Source: Bacteroidetes bacterium HLUCCA01
Lineage (GTDB): Bacteria; Bacteroidota; Rhodothermia; Balneolales; HLUCCA01
DNA: 64,000 nt
Direction of reading: 5' to 3'
NCBI GenBank assembly: GCA_001314545.1
Contig: LIHN01000004.1
Span: 1-64,000 of the forward strand
Each line of letters begins with the position of its first letter. Position 1 is the stretch's first letter. A program made the translations under genes and the position numbers. Of this stretch, positions 52,397 to 60,754 are shown one piece after another. Under the pieces are notes generated by a model. That model was given only the letters and a program-made list of their open reading frames with translations. It had not been told where the DNA came from and did no database searches.

Positions 52397-52852
52397 ATGA
52401 AATTCAACGACGATATCCGGGCCACCACCTCCGGTGCCGATGAAACCCACAAACTGGGTCGCTCGCTGGCCGCACTGGCTGAGCCCGGCGACATCATCTG
52501 CCTGTATGGCGACCTGGGCGCGGGGAAAACGGCCTTCACCAAGGGCTTCTGCCATGGGCTCGGCTACAACCCGGATCAGGTCAACTCACCCACCTTCACC
52601 CTCATTCATGAATACCGCGGCAAAACCCTGCCCGTATTTCATTTCGATGCATACCGTATTAAAAATGTTGCCGAAGCATTGGAAATCGGTACGGAAGACT
52701 ATCTGTACGGCGAGGGTGTCTGCCTCATTGAGTGGCCTCAACGTATCATGGAACTCATTCCACCCGAAGCAGTTCACCTGTATATCGAAAAAGTAAGTGC
52801 AGATGTCCGAAGTTTTTTACTTACCCGAAATCCCAAAAAACCTGCAAATTGA
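52397..52852 (+). CDS. tsaE: TsaE, ATPase of tRNA t6A synthesis
   Basis: TsaE supports TsaB-TsaD in making t6A37 on ANN-decoding tRNAs. The 151-residue protein has a P-loop YGDLGAGKTAFTKG (37-50), SPTFTLIHEY with the switch-like Thr, FHFDAYRI and CLIEWPQRI, all TsaE signatures. Length is normal. It follows porX after four bases and is likely translated from the same mRNA. Confidence 0.95.
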   Translation: MKFNDDIRATTSGADETHKLGRSLAALAEPGDIICLYGDLGAGKTAFTKGFCHGLGYNPDQVNSPTFTLIHEYRGKTLPVFHFDAYRIKNVAEALEIGTEDYLYGEGVCLIEWPQRIMELIPPEAVHLYIEKVSADVRSFLLTRNPKKPAN

Positions 52853-52864
52853 TTCAATAAACCG

Positions 52865-52872
52865 TATTTTTG
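52865..52872 (+). promoter_or_regulatory. Putative -7 promoter box upstream of a 10-bp repeat
   Basis: TATTTTTG in the context ACCGTATTTTTGG follows the tsaE stop by 13 bases and matches the TAnnTTTG -7 element. A -33 element at proper spacing was not found. Transcripts from here would include the 10-bp repeat array before the next gene. Confidence 0.3.
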
Positions 52873-52900
52873 GCACCTTATTTAGCTCAGACCGCCCGGT

Positions 52901-52980
52901 TCCGGCACACCCCGGCACACCCCGGCACACCCCGGCACACCCCGGCACACCCCGGTACACCCCGGTACACCCCGGCCGAC
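52901..52980. repeat. 10-bp minisatellite, eight units
   Basis: Units of CCCGGCACAC run from 52901 to 52950 (the first with an initial T), then two of CCCGGTACAC, and a last divergent CCCGGCCGAC. The array lies between tsaE and the small gene at 53076. Confidence 0.95.
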
Positions 52981-53075
52981 CGGCGGCTCCGATACGAATT
53001 ACCATCACCAGCGATAGCTGACAACACGTGATAAAAAAGAAAAGTCCATACAAAACAGATCGTCTCCCGGTAATC

Positions 53076-53303
53076 ATGCCTTACCACTACCGGGCCTCGA
53101 ACGACCTGCGTCCCGGCGACCTGGTTTACTACGGTCCATGTCCGGAGTTTTATGGTATCGGGGAAATCCTGCAGGTCGTCGACAAACTTTGTGTGGTGGA
53201 TTTCAGGGGAACCGGGGAGCTGGGACTACACAAAGATGCCGTCGAAAAAAAATACCTCATCCCGATTCATAAACTGGGCTTATCCCATCTTTTGACGGAG
53301 TAA
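53076..53303 (+). CDS. Hypothetical small protein
   Basis: From ATG 53076 the 75-residue protein reads MPYHYRASNDLRPGDLVYYG, FYGIGEILQVVDKLCVVDF and a closing LIPIHKLG. The G-D-L-V-Y-Y-G then V-V-x-x-x-C-V-V-D-F pattern suggests a small beta barrel such as those of KOW/SH3-like domains, but I do not recognise a family. A GTG at 53028 would add 16 basic residues. Its leader contains the 10-bp minisatellite. It is 93 bases from the convergent symporter. Confidence 0.6.
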   Translation: MPYHYRASNDLRPGDLVYYGPCPEFYGIGEILQVVDKLCVVDFRGTGELGLHKDAVEKKYLIPIHKLGLSHLLTE

Positions 53304-53396
53304 GCGGATTCGGTTTACAACCTGCGCTCGCAGATTTCGAAAAGTACCCGCAAAGCCAGGCTGGAGTTCACCCTCTGACGGCACACATACCCGGTA

Positions 53397-54842
53397 TCAC
53401 CGGTTGCCGGTTGCACGGGGCCAACTGGTACCGCCCCTCAGTTTGAAATACCCAAACAAGACCAAAGAAACAGCCAGTCCGGGATAAAACGGCTCCAGCC
53501 CGAGTAGCGCATACCCGGCTGCATCGCCCCCCGCCATCATCCCTCCGACCAGCCATCCCAGTGAAACCAGTACCGGGACTCCCAGCAAAGTCAGAATTTC
53601 TGCGGATGAAACCCGAAATCCGGCATAATAGACGCCGGCTACCGGCAGCAGCAACCCGGGAATGATTACCGAACCGATTACATACCATAAATCGATTACG
53701 CTCGGAAACAACCACACCAGAATCAGGGCCAGCAGGGTAGCTGCGGCAATTCCCGCGCGGGTGTAGCGAACAGCAGATGCCCCGGACGGAGGAGTGACCA
53801 TGTCGCGGCCAAGCGTCTGTCCTGCCAGAAACAAAAAACTATCGAGCGTTGACATGACGGTTGCCAGCAGGGTGAGCATGAACAGTCCCAGCAATCCGGC
53901 GGGCAACAGGTGCGCGGCAAGTGCCGGATAAATCAGCACCGCATCAGACATCCCTGCCAGAATCACCGCGCCGTAGAGTGCGGTAAGCAGGGTGAGCATA
54001 TCAAAAACGAACCAGCATAAAATTGAAACGAGGATACCGTTTCGAGCAGTTTTCGGCGACCTTGCCGCTGCGGATCGCTGATGAAACCCCGGATCCACAA
54101 AGGTCCACAGCGCAATAAAAAACCAGACCAGAAGGTAACTGACCGGCTGACCGCCTGTTGGTTGCCGGTGGGTGTCAGGCAGCTGATTCCATATTCCTGC
54201 CGGGTTGCCTGCATATTGCCAGGCGAAAATGAGCAGTACGATGAACCCTCCGTACATAAGCACAACCTGCAGCATATCGGTTCGCACCACAGCACCAAAT
54301 CCCCCCCAGGACACATACAAAGCGGAAAAAACCGCTACACCAACCACTATATACCACCCGTCAACACCCAGCATAAACGATGCCAGCACAGCCGTCATCA
54401 GCAGATAAGGTGCCGGATTCACCAGCATGAAAATCAGTCCCGCACTCAGTTTCGAAGCCTGGGTTCCGTACACGGCTCCAACAGATTCAGGAATGGAAAT
54501 GGCCGGGTTCTCGCGTATTTTCCCTGCAAAGAAAACGGCAAAGAGTACCGCAAAAACATAGTAGGGAAGTCCCATGACGACCCACTGGGATATGCCATAT
54601 AAATAGCTGAACTCTCCGACGCCCAGAATTCCGCCATACCAGGTGGAGACCAGAGTGGCAACAAATGCCGGCAGCGTCAGCCTTCTGCCCGACAACAGAA
54701 AGTGCTCATCCCCGGAAATACCGTCTGCCGGTCCGCTCCGGGCCGACCTCCAGCTTAAAAACACGAGCAGCAGCAAATATCCGATGATAAGTCCGCCATC
54801 CAGCCAGCCCAGGGAAACCTGTGTTACTGCGTCATCCCCCAT
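53397..54842 (-). CDS. Sodium:solute symporter (SSS family)
   Basis: The 481-residue membrane protein has about 13 hydrophobic segments and the SSS-family features: FLLSGRRLTLPAFVATLVSTWYGG near residue 47, VSWGGFGAVVRTDMLQVVLMYGG near residue 180, and FMLTLLATVMSTLDSFLFLAGQTLGRD, the conserved S-T-x-D-S region of TM8-9 that binds Na+. It starts four bases after the stop of thiamine pyrophosphokinase on the same strand, which suggests a shared operon. Substrate specificity is not readable from sequence; thiamine or a precursor is a context-based guess. Confidence 0.9.
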   Translation of the reverse strand: MGDDAVTQVSLGWLDGGLIIGYLLLLVFLSWRSARSGPADGISGDEHFLLSGRRLTLPAFVATLVSTWYGGILGVGEFSYLYGISQWVVMGLPYYVFAVLFAVFFAGKIRENPAISIPESVGAVYGTQASKLSAGLIFMLVNPAPYLLMTAVLASFMLGVDGWYIVVGVAVFSALYVSWGGFGAVVRTDMLQVVLMYGGFIVLLIFAWQYAGNPAGIWNQLPDTHRQPTGGQPVSYLLVWFFIALWTFVDPGFHQRSAAARSPKTARNGILVSILCWFVFDMLTLLTALYGAVILAGMSDAVLIYPALAAHLLPAGLLGLFMLTLLATVMSTLDSFLFLAGQTLGRDMVTPPSGASAVRYTRAGIAAATLLALILVWLFPSVIDLWYVIGSVIIPGLLLPVAGVYYAGFRVSSAEILTLLGVPVLVSLGWLVGGMMAGGDAAGYALLGLEPFYPGLAVSLVLFGYFKLRGGTSWPRATGNR

Positions 54843-54846
54843 GAAA

Positions 54847-55488
54847 TCAGCTCCCCTGGGTTAAATCCACATTAGCATTAAGCACCATGAGCAGCAACTG
54901 GCCGGAACGGTGTCTGATCCGGACCAGCGGGGCTGTGGCACGGTTGGAAGAACCATCGCGAACGCCGTTTTCCAACGGCTCATCGTGCAGTGCAAACGCA
55001 AGACCCTCCGTATGAATGCCCTCTACCCGACCAGAAAGCGGAAATAATGACACGGTAGTACCTTCCCGGGTGGAAAAATGATAATCGCGGGGGAGCAGGC
55101 ACATCCAGCCTGTATCGTCACGCATCAGCAACGTTTCAAAATACGGTGCGAACTGTGCCATGACCGATATGTTCTTGAGTGACTGGTCCAGTCGCCGGCC
55201 GGTTGCACCCAGGAGGGTCACCGAGCGGGCTCCACGCTCCATCGCCGCTTTCAGGGCCTTTTCCAGGTCGTTGGTTTCCTGATCGGGATCATGGACAACC
55301 GTTATGCCGGGATAGTGGGATGTGGGAAAGCTGTCAAGGTCGCCGATGACGAGGTGGGGTTCAACGCCGTATTCCAGACACCACAACGCGCCGCCGTCAG
55401 CGGCAATGAGCAAATCAGCAGTATCCAGAACACGATGAAACAGCTTCCTGTCTGGAGGCTGACCGTTTCCGGCGATGAGAACATGCAT
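54847..55488 (-). CDS. thiN: Thiamine pyrophosphokinase
   Basis: The enzyme converts thiamine to thiamine pyrophosphate. The 213-residue protein shows LLIAADGGALWCLEYGVEPHLVIGDLDSF with the metal-binding G-D-L-D-S, then HDPDQETNDLEKALKAA (D-Q-x-x-x-D-L-E-K) and GATGRRLDQSLKNI, the full catalytic signature, and a C-terminal substrate-binding beta sandwich. Length is typical. It leads the two-gene unit with the sodium:solute symporter. No TPP riboswitch signature was seen in the upstream 290 bases. Confidence 0.93.
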   Translation of the reverse strand: MHVLIAGNGQPPDRKLFHRVLDTADLLIAADGGALWCLEYGVEPHLVIGDLDSFPTSHYPGITVVHDPDQETNDLEKALKAAMERGARSVTLLGATGRRLDQSLKNISVMAQFAPYFETLLMRDDTGWMCLLPRDYHFSTREGTTVSLFPLSGRVEGIHTEGLAFALHDEPLENGVRDGSSNRATAPLVRIRHRSGQLLLMVLNANVDLTQGS

Positions 55489-55783
55489 GGAGGGTCAAAA
55501 TTTGGAGGTTACCGGGCGAGGCAGAACAACCGGAAAGGGCAAGATATCGGGTTTCGGGCAAAATCGGTATCTTTCAGCCAAATACGCCGCGGCAAATCCA
55601 ACCGTTTAAAAGGTTAGGTCAATGTGTCCGACTCCCCCCGGTCAACTGACCATTGCCGGCGCTCTTTGCTCTATCTGAGCGAAACGCCGGACATATCCTG
55701 CGGATTGGCGCCATCTATTGTCAGGGAAATACCCGGACCGTGCCCGGCGCTTAACTGCCTCACCTTAATTTCAGACAGACTTC

Positions 55784-56785
55784 ATGCCTCAAACCCGACC
55801 GGAAACCGAACAGCTGATTAAGTCCCTCACCGCCTATAAAAACAAGCGCGTAGCGGTAATTTCACACGTACGCCCCGATGCCGACTGTATCGGGTCGCAG
55901 GTTGGGCTATGTCGGTGGCTGAAAGCTAAAGGTGTTGAGGCCCTTGCATTTAACGATGACACCCTGCCACCCAATGTAACCTGGATTGGAGAGTATTTCC
56001 CGATCCGACAAACCTCGCTGAGTCAGATGGCAACCTGCGATGCCATCGTTTTTGTAGACGGCAATCATCCGTCCAGATTCGGACTGGCCGGAGAGTTCGC
56101 CGAGAAGTCGGGCAAGCCGCTGTTTATGGTCGACCACCATCCGAGTCCGGCTTCCCACCTGTTCAAGGCCTGCGTTTCGGTGGTATCCGCCTCGTCCACC
56201 AGTGAGTTGATTTACGAAATTTACGAGCGGGATGATTTGCAGCACCTTGACCGGGAGTCGGCCGAGGCCTTGTATGCAGGCATGGTAACAGACACGGGTT
56301 CATTCCGGTTCGACAGTGTGACGGCAGCAACGCACGAGGCCGTGGCCCGCATGATTCACAAAACCGGCCTGAGAACCGAGCCCATTCACCGCAAGGTGTA
56401 CGATGGCAAGACCATCAATCAGCTGCACCTGATGGCCCGGGTACTGGACACTGTTGAAACCCATCACGGCAACCGGATTGCATCACTCCGCGTGCCTGCC
56501 GCCGTCCTTCGCGAAACCAAAACATCCTACCACGACCTGGAAGGCTTCGTCAACTACGCCCTGGCCATCCGCGGCGTCATGGCCGCCGTCATCTTCAGCG
56601 AAATGGACAACAAAATCAAACTCAGCCTCCGCTCCAACTCAGACGACATCGACGTAAACATCTGGGCACGCGAATTCAACGGAGGCGGTCACGCCAAAGC
56701 CGCCGGCGGATTCCACGAAGGCCCCCTGGACAAAGCCGTGCACGAAGTCCTCGCCGTTGGCGCCCGACAACTCCACCACCGATGA
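55784..56785 (+). CDS. NrnA-like DHH/DHHA1 phosphoesterase
   Basis: NrnA-type enzymes degrade short oligoribonucleotides (nanoRNA) and pAp or cyclic dinucleotide products. The 333-residue protein has VAVISHVRPDADCIGSQVGL with the H-x-R-P-D-x-D metal motif, IVFVDGNHPSR, LFMVDHHPSPASH (the DHH motif), TDTGSFRFDS, and the DHHA1 end WAREFNGGGHAKAAGGF. Its stop overlaps the next start (ATGA). The 295 bases upstream, shared with divergent thiN, show no clear promoter box. Confidence 0.92.
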   Translation: MPQTRPETEQLIKSLTAYKNKRVAVISHVRPDADCIGSQVGLCRWLKAKGVEALAFNDDTLPPNVTWIGEYFPIRQTSLSQMATCDAIVFVDGNHPSRFGLAGEFAEKSGKPLFMVDHHPSPASHLFKACVSVVSASSTSELIYEIYERDDLQHLDRESAEALYAGMVTDTGSFRFDSVTAATHEAVARMIHKTGLRTEPIHRKVYDGKTINQLHLMARVLDTVETHHGNRIASLRVPAAVLRETKTSYHDLEGFVNYALAIRGVMAAVIFSEMDNKIKLSLRSNSDDIDVNIWAREFNGGGHAKAAGGFHEGPLDKAVHEVLAVGARQLHHR

Positions 56786-58008
56786 TCCCGCCACCCATGA
56801 ACACCCGTCCCGCCACCTACCCCCTCCTGGCCCTCATCGCCGCAATGCTGCTGTCTGCCACCCTCCCGGCCTGCCAGACACAACCCGCCGAGCCCCAAAA
56901 CGAAACCCCGCCGGAGTCCGGCTCCTACTTCCTGGACCAGCCCGCACCACGCTCCGAATATGACACCGGCTTCGACGCCGAAATCAATGACAGCCGCCAA
57001 AATGCCATCACCCGCGCCGTTGAACGCGTCAGCCCGGCCGTAGTCAGCATATCCGTATCCGGCGTACGCGAAAGCGCCTCGCGCGACCCCTTCTTCGATT
57101 TCTTCTTCAATCCGGGCTTCGTGCAGGAATTCACCAACCTGGGCAGCGGCTTCATCGTCAGTGAAGACGGTCACGTGCTCACCAACGAACATGTCATCGG
57201 TCGGAACGCCCGAACCATCCAGGTCATCCTGTCTGACGGCAGTACCTACGAGGCAACCCTGCTCGGCCGCGATGAATTTGCAGACCTCGCCCTGCTGAAA
57301 ATCAATTCCACGGATAAATTTGAACACGTAGTCTTCGGCAACTCCGATGACCTGATTGTCGGGGAGTGGGCTATAGCCGTGGGAAACCCTTTCGGATTGT
57401 TCGAAGACGGTCAACCCTCCGTTACCGTAGGGGTTATCAGCGCCCTGAAACGGGATTTCAGGCCCAATCCGCAGGAACCCAGGGTGTACCTGAACATGAT
57501 TCAGACCGATGCAGCCATCAACCGGGGCAACTCCGGCGGACCACTGGTCAACAGCAGAGGCGAGGTCATCGGTATCAACACCTTCATCTATACAGGCGGC
57601 ACCAGTTACGGCTTCGTTGGACTCGGATTCGCCATTCCCAGCAATACCGTAATCCGCATTATGAACATGCTGGTTGAAGACGGACAGGTCACGCTGGATT
57701 ATGACGCCGGATTTGAATGGACGGGCATCACGCGCGGCCTTGCCTTCCGGTACAACCTGCCTACCCTTCAGGGCCTGCTCGTTGTCAGTGTCAATCGCAA
57801 CGGACCTGCTTTCGAGGCCGGTATTCTGCCCGGAGATATCATCCTGCGAATAGGAAACGAGCCCGTTTACAGCCAGAATCACGGGTGGGCACTGTTCCGG
57901 GAATACAGCGATGGTGACACCATGGAAATCGAACTGTACCGCGAAGGGCGTCTTTATGAAACCGAAATGCTGCTGCGGCGCCGGCTGCCGGCTGAGACAG
58001 GTTCCTGA
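56782..58008 (+). CDS. HtrA/DegP-like periplasmic serine protease, lipoprotein
   Basis: The 408-residue protein has a lipoprotein signal (PLLALIAAMLLSATLPACQ), then a trypsin-like domain with His in LTNEHVIG, Asp in FADLALLKI and Ser in INRGNSGGPLVNSRG, and a single PDZ domain (GLLVVSVNRNGPAFEAGILPGDIILRIG). One PDZ domain and a lipid anchor resemble DegS/HtrA-like stress proteases. The start at 56782 overlaps the NrnA stop; the ATG at 56797 is equally possible. Codon usage here is markedly C-ending in the first 400 bases, as in the end of the preceding gene. Confidence 0.92.
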   Translation: MIPPPMNTRPATYPLLALIAAMLLSATLPACQTQPAEPQNETPPESGSYFLDQPAPRSEYDTGFDAEINDSRQNAITRAVERVSPAVVSISVSGVRESASRDPFFDFFFNPGFVQEFTNLGSGFIVSEDGHVLTNEHVIGRNARTIQVILSDGSTYEATLLGRDEFADLALLKINSTDKFEHVVFGNSDDLIVGEWAIAVGNPFGLFEDGQPSVTVGVISALKRDFRPNPQEPRVYLNMIQTDAAINRGNSGGPLVNSRGEVIGINTFIYTGGTSYGFVGLGFAIPSNTVIRIMNMLVEDGQVTLDYDAGFEWTGITRGLAFRYNLPTLQGLLVVSVNRNGPAFEAGILPGDIILRIGNEPVYSQNHGWALFREYSDGDTMEIELYREGRLYETEMLLRRRLPAETGS

Positions 58009-58105
58009 TCAGCTAATTTCTTTTACGAATTGCATATCAGCATAAGTGAATGTATTTTCGTGAACCGTAACATTTTTTAAGAAACACCGCTGGAAAACCT
58101 TACAG

Positions 58106-58573
58106 ATGGACATCGATAAAAGAAACCGCGTTATCGGCTTATTCCTTTGGGTAGTAATCATCGGACTGGGCTATGTGCTATTTGATTCAATCTGGTCGCC
58201 CTACCAGGAAGTACTGGAACAACGCCGGGAGCAGCAGGAAGTACGTGACCGCATGGAGTCACTGCGTGACGCGCTGATTGCCTACGAAAGAGCCAATGAA
58301 GAATTCCCCGAAGACCTGGATCAGCTCATTGAGTTTCTCCAAACCGATTCCCTCATGGTTGCTCGGCGTGATTCGCTTTTTGCTGATGGTTTCACCAACG
58401 GATTCAACCTGGATCAGTTCACCTACTCACCCCGCCCACCCGGCAACCGGTTTGAATACGCCCGCAACGACACCCTTCGCCCGCAGATTTATCTGCTCAC
58501 GGATCCTGATTCGGAAGATCGGATCGGCAGCCTGGAGCGAACCACGATGCTAAATGCCTCAAACTGGGATTAA
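58106..58573 (+). CDS. Hypothetical membrane-anchored protein
   Basis: The 155-residue protein has one N-terminal membrane segment (VIGLFLWVVIIGLGYVLF) and a coiled helix (LEQRREQQEVRDRMESLRDALIAYERAN). The segment AYERANEEFPEDLDQLIEFL recalls the helix-loop of GspG/PilE-like pseudopilins, in which Y-x-x-x-x-G-x-Y/F-P-x-x-L-x-x-L is common, but there is no prepilin peptidase site. The small C-terminal region is beta-rich. It is seven bases upstream of the DUF3822-like gene and probably works with it. Confidence 0.65.
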   Translation: MDIDKRNRVIGLFLWVVIIGLGYVLFDSIWSPYQEVLEQRREQQEVRDRMESLRDALIAYERANEEFPEDLDQLIEFLQTDSLMVARRDSLFADGFTNGFNLDQFTYSPRPPGNRFEYARNDTLRPQIYLLTDPDSEDRIGSLERTTMLNASNWD

Positions 58574-58579
58574 GGTCCC

Positions 58580-59434
58580 ATGCGTGAACTACCCGTCAGC
58601 TTAGGCGTTTGCTTCTCAGACCGTCAGTTATACTACGCGGTCTCAGATAAGGAGAACCCATCGTCGCTGAGCCGGATCGGGAAAATTGATTTCAACTTTG
58701 ATCTGCTTCCCAGTATTCTCAGCCGGGAGGCAGACACCTACAAAGCCATCGTCGACAACATCGACCGGCTGGTAAAAAAACACGAAGTAACCGAATTCCG
58801 GTGCCTCGTTCCTGCTCATCTTGAAACCTGGTCGGCCCTGCCGAAAAGCGTGTACGACGAACCCTCCGAGCGGGAAGCCTATCTGCGTATTCTCAAGCAC
58901 GGCGAGTCGCGCCAGCAACTGGAAGCCTTCTGGTTTGATATGAGCAACCGCGACTTCCGCTTTCTCGCAGTCCGAAATCGTACCCGTTCCGATAATTTCG
59001 CCCAGCTGGGTGATATTTGCGCAACCACAGAGCTTTGCAGCGAATTTGAAATTGGTCTGCGGTGGATGAAGCTGACACAATCTACCGATTCGTTCAAGGC
59101 TATCGGATGCTACTCCAACGTCATCACGGTTTCCTCGTTTGTCATGGGAAAACTCAGGGCGGCTACCTTCATCCGATTCCGGCACATAGAAGACCTCAGC
59201 TATCTGTGGCTGCAACAGGCCTCCAACCTGGGATGGATGAACGGCGTGCATGACACCATCTGTTACTATGGCAACAATGTGTTTAAGGTCAATGAAGTTC
59301 TCCAGCACATCATTGACCACGAGGCCCGTCAACTTCGCTTCGATACCCTGGCCAATATGCAGGTGAACGCTCCGGAAGAAACCTATGGATTCAACCTGGA
59401 AGAAGCCTTTCCTGCCATCATCCTTGCTCACTGA
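58580..59434 (+). CDS. DUF3822-family protein, probable actin-like fold
   Basis: The 284-residue protein has two subdomain starts reminiscent of the actin-ATPase fold (VSLGVCFSDRQLYYAVSD at the N terminus; KLRAATFIRFRHIEDLSYLWLQQA and DTICYYGNNVF in the second half). The gene order before rsmD and coaD is the one usual for DUF3822 genes in Bacteroidota. That family has a solved structure with an RNase H/actin-like fold but no known activity, and I see no P-loop-like phosphate motifs with conserved glycines, so nucleotide binding is doubtful. Assignment rests mainly on context. Confidence 0.6.
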   Translation: MRELPVSLGVCFSDRQLYYAVSDKENPSSLSRIGKIDFNFDLLPSILSREADTYKAIVDNIDRLVKKHEVTEFRCLVPAHLETWSALPKSVYDEPSEREAYLRILKHGESRQQLEAFWFDMSNRDFRFLAVRNRTRSDNFAQLGDICATTELCSEFEIGLRWMKLTQSTDSFKAIGCYSNVITVSSFVMGKLRAATFIRFRHIEDLSYLWLQQASNLGWMNGVHDTICYYGNNVFKVNEVLQHIIDHEARQLRFDTLANMQVNAPEETYGFNLEEAFPAIILAH

Positions 59435-59437
59435 CAT

Positions 59438-60001
59438 ATGCGAATTATAACCGGTACCCTTAAAGGTCGACGCCTCAAAGTACCCGATTCCGGGGTCATC
59501 CGACCTACCTCAGACCGTACCAAGGAAGGAATGTTCGGGGTTATTGACGCCAGACGGTACTTCGACGGACTGCATGTGCTGGATCTGTTTGCCGGGTCAG
59601 GTAACCTTGGCTTTGAAGCCATCTCCCGTGGGGCCGACCAGGTGACGTTTGTGGATGACAACCGCCTTTCTGCCGGTATCATCGCCGAAAATGCCGAAAC
59701 CTTCGGCATAACCGGGAAAATCCGCACCATACAGGCCGATGTCATGCGTTTTCTGAACGGTCCGGCCCGCCCGTATGATTTGATATTCTGCGACCCTCCC
59801 TATGATTTTCCTCAAATGGATGAACTGGTTGCGCTGGTGCTTACAGCAGGATGGATGGAACCGGACGGATGGTTTCTGCTGGAGCATGACAAGTACAAGA
59901 ACTTCGCCGATCATCCCAACTGCGTTTTTTCAAAACCGTATGGCAGAACTATTGTCACAATTTTCACCCTGCCCGGCAACGAAGAAGACGCTGAACTGTA
60001 A
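59438..60001 (+). CDS. rsmD: 16S rRNA (guanine966-N2)-methyltransferase
   Basis: The 187-residue protein opens MRIITGTLKGRRLKVPDSGVIRPTSDRTKEGMF, the RsmD N terminus. It has the SAM loop VLDLFAGSGNLGFEAISRGA, the acidic strand VTFVDDN and the catalytic FCDPPYDFP motif. Length is normal. It follows the DUF3822-like gene after three bases and precedes coaD by 12 bases, the common rsmD-coaD pair. Confidence 0.95.
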   Translation: MRIITGTLKGRRLKVPDSGVIRPTSDRTKEGMFGVIDARRYFDGLHVLDLFAGSGNLGFEAISRGADQVTFVDDNRLSAGIIAENAETFGITGKIRTIQADVMRFLNGPARPYDLIFCDPPYDFPQMDELVALVLTAGWMEPDGWFLLEHDKYKNFADHPNCVFSKPYGRTIVTIFTLPGNEEDAEL

Positions 60002-60013
60002 TCCCCTGCAGCC

Positions 60014-60502
60014 ATGACCGCACTCTACGCCGGATCGTTCGACCCGATTACCTACGGCCATCTGGATATTCTTGAACGTGCAACCCACCTGTTTGAGAAA
60101 GTATACGTGACCATTGCCGTAAACACGCGAAAAAAATCCATTTTCTCTCCGGAAGAGCGTGAAAGCCTGATCAGGGAATGTATACAGGACAAGCCCTGGG
60201 CCGACAAGGTGGAGGTAGATCAATTCACCGGCTTATTGGTAAATCACGCCCGGAAACTGGGCGTAAAGACCCTCGTTCGCGGAGTCCGGCAGATCTCCGA
60301 TTTTGAGTACGAATTCCGCATGGCACTGATGAACCGGAAGCTATCGCCGGACCTGGATACCATTTTCCTCATGCCCCGGGAAGAACTGACCTTTGTGTCG
60401 GCCTCGCTCGTTAAGGAGGTTGCCTATTGGGAAGGGGATGTACACCACTTTGTGCCGGAGAATGTGGCCAAAGCGCTGGAATCGAAGCGCCACCTGCTTT
60501 AA
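60014..60502 (+). CDS. coaD: Phosphopantetheine adenylyltransferase
   Basis: CoaD makes dephospho-CoA from 4'-phosphopantetheine and ATP. The 162-residue protein has ALYAGSFDPITYGHLDILERA with the T/Y-x-G-H nucleotidyltransferase motif, GVKTLVRGVRQISDFEYEFRMALMNRKL, and FVSASLVKEVAYWEGDV, all CoaD-specific. With panC and panD elsewhere in the window, three CoA-pathway genes are present. Confidence 0.97.
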   Translation: MTALYAGSFDPITYGHLDILERATHLFEKVYVTIAVNTRKKSIFSPEERESLIRECIQDKPWADKVEVDQFTGLLVNHARKLGVKTLVRGVRQISDFEYEFRMALMNRKLSPDLDTIFLMPREELTFVSASLVKEVAYWEGDVHHFVPENVAKALESKRHLL

Positions 60503-60754
60503 ACACTGCATGTGGTTAGTGCGGCGGACTGTGCTGCCGCCACCAGGGCGGTGCCGCTATAGGGTACACTCCGCCGAACACGGCAACCCTCGCTCCACTG
60601 TCGCACAATCCGGCATCCATGCCATCAGCTGCACCCCGTTGCAGTAGCGGGGCAAAAGGTGGCGTTAGGGCATCCATTCTCACCCGCTTTTTTAGTAACT
60701 TGCCTTCCAGTTAACTGTGTTACAGGGATTTTTTTAACATTATTACAGACACTT

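Noticed and set aside
55489-55783. TPP riboswitch upstream of thiamine pyrophosphokinase
   Set aside because: Neither the CUGAGA nor the conserved pyrophosphate-helix sequence is present on the minus strand.
60524-60545. GGCGG/CCGCC hairpin after coaD as a terminator
   Set aside because: The stem is short, the loop is long and there is no U-tract, so it is likely chance in GC-rich DNA.
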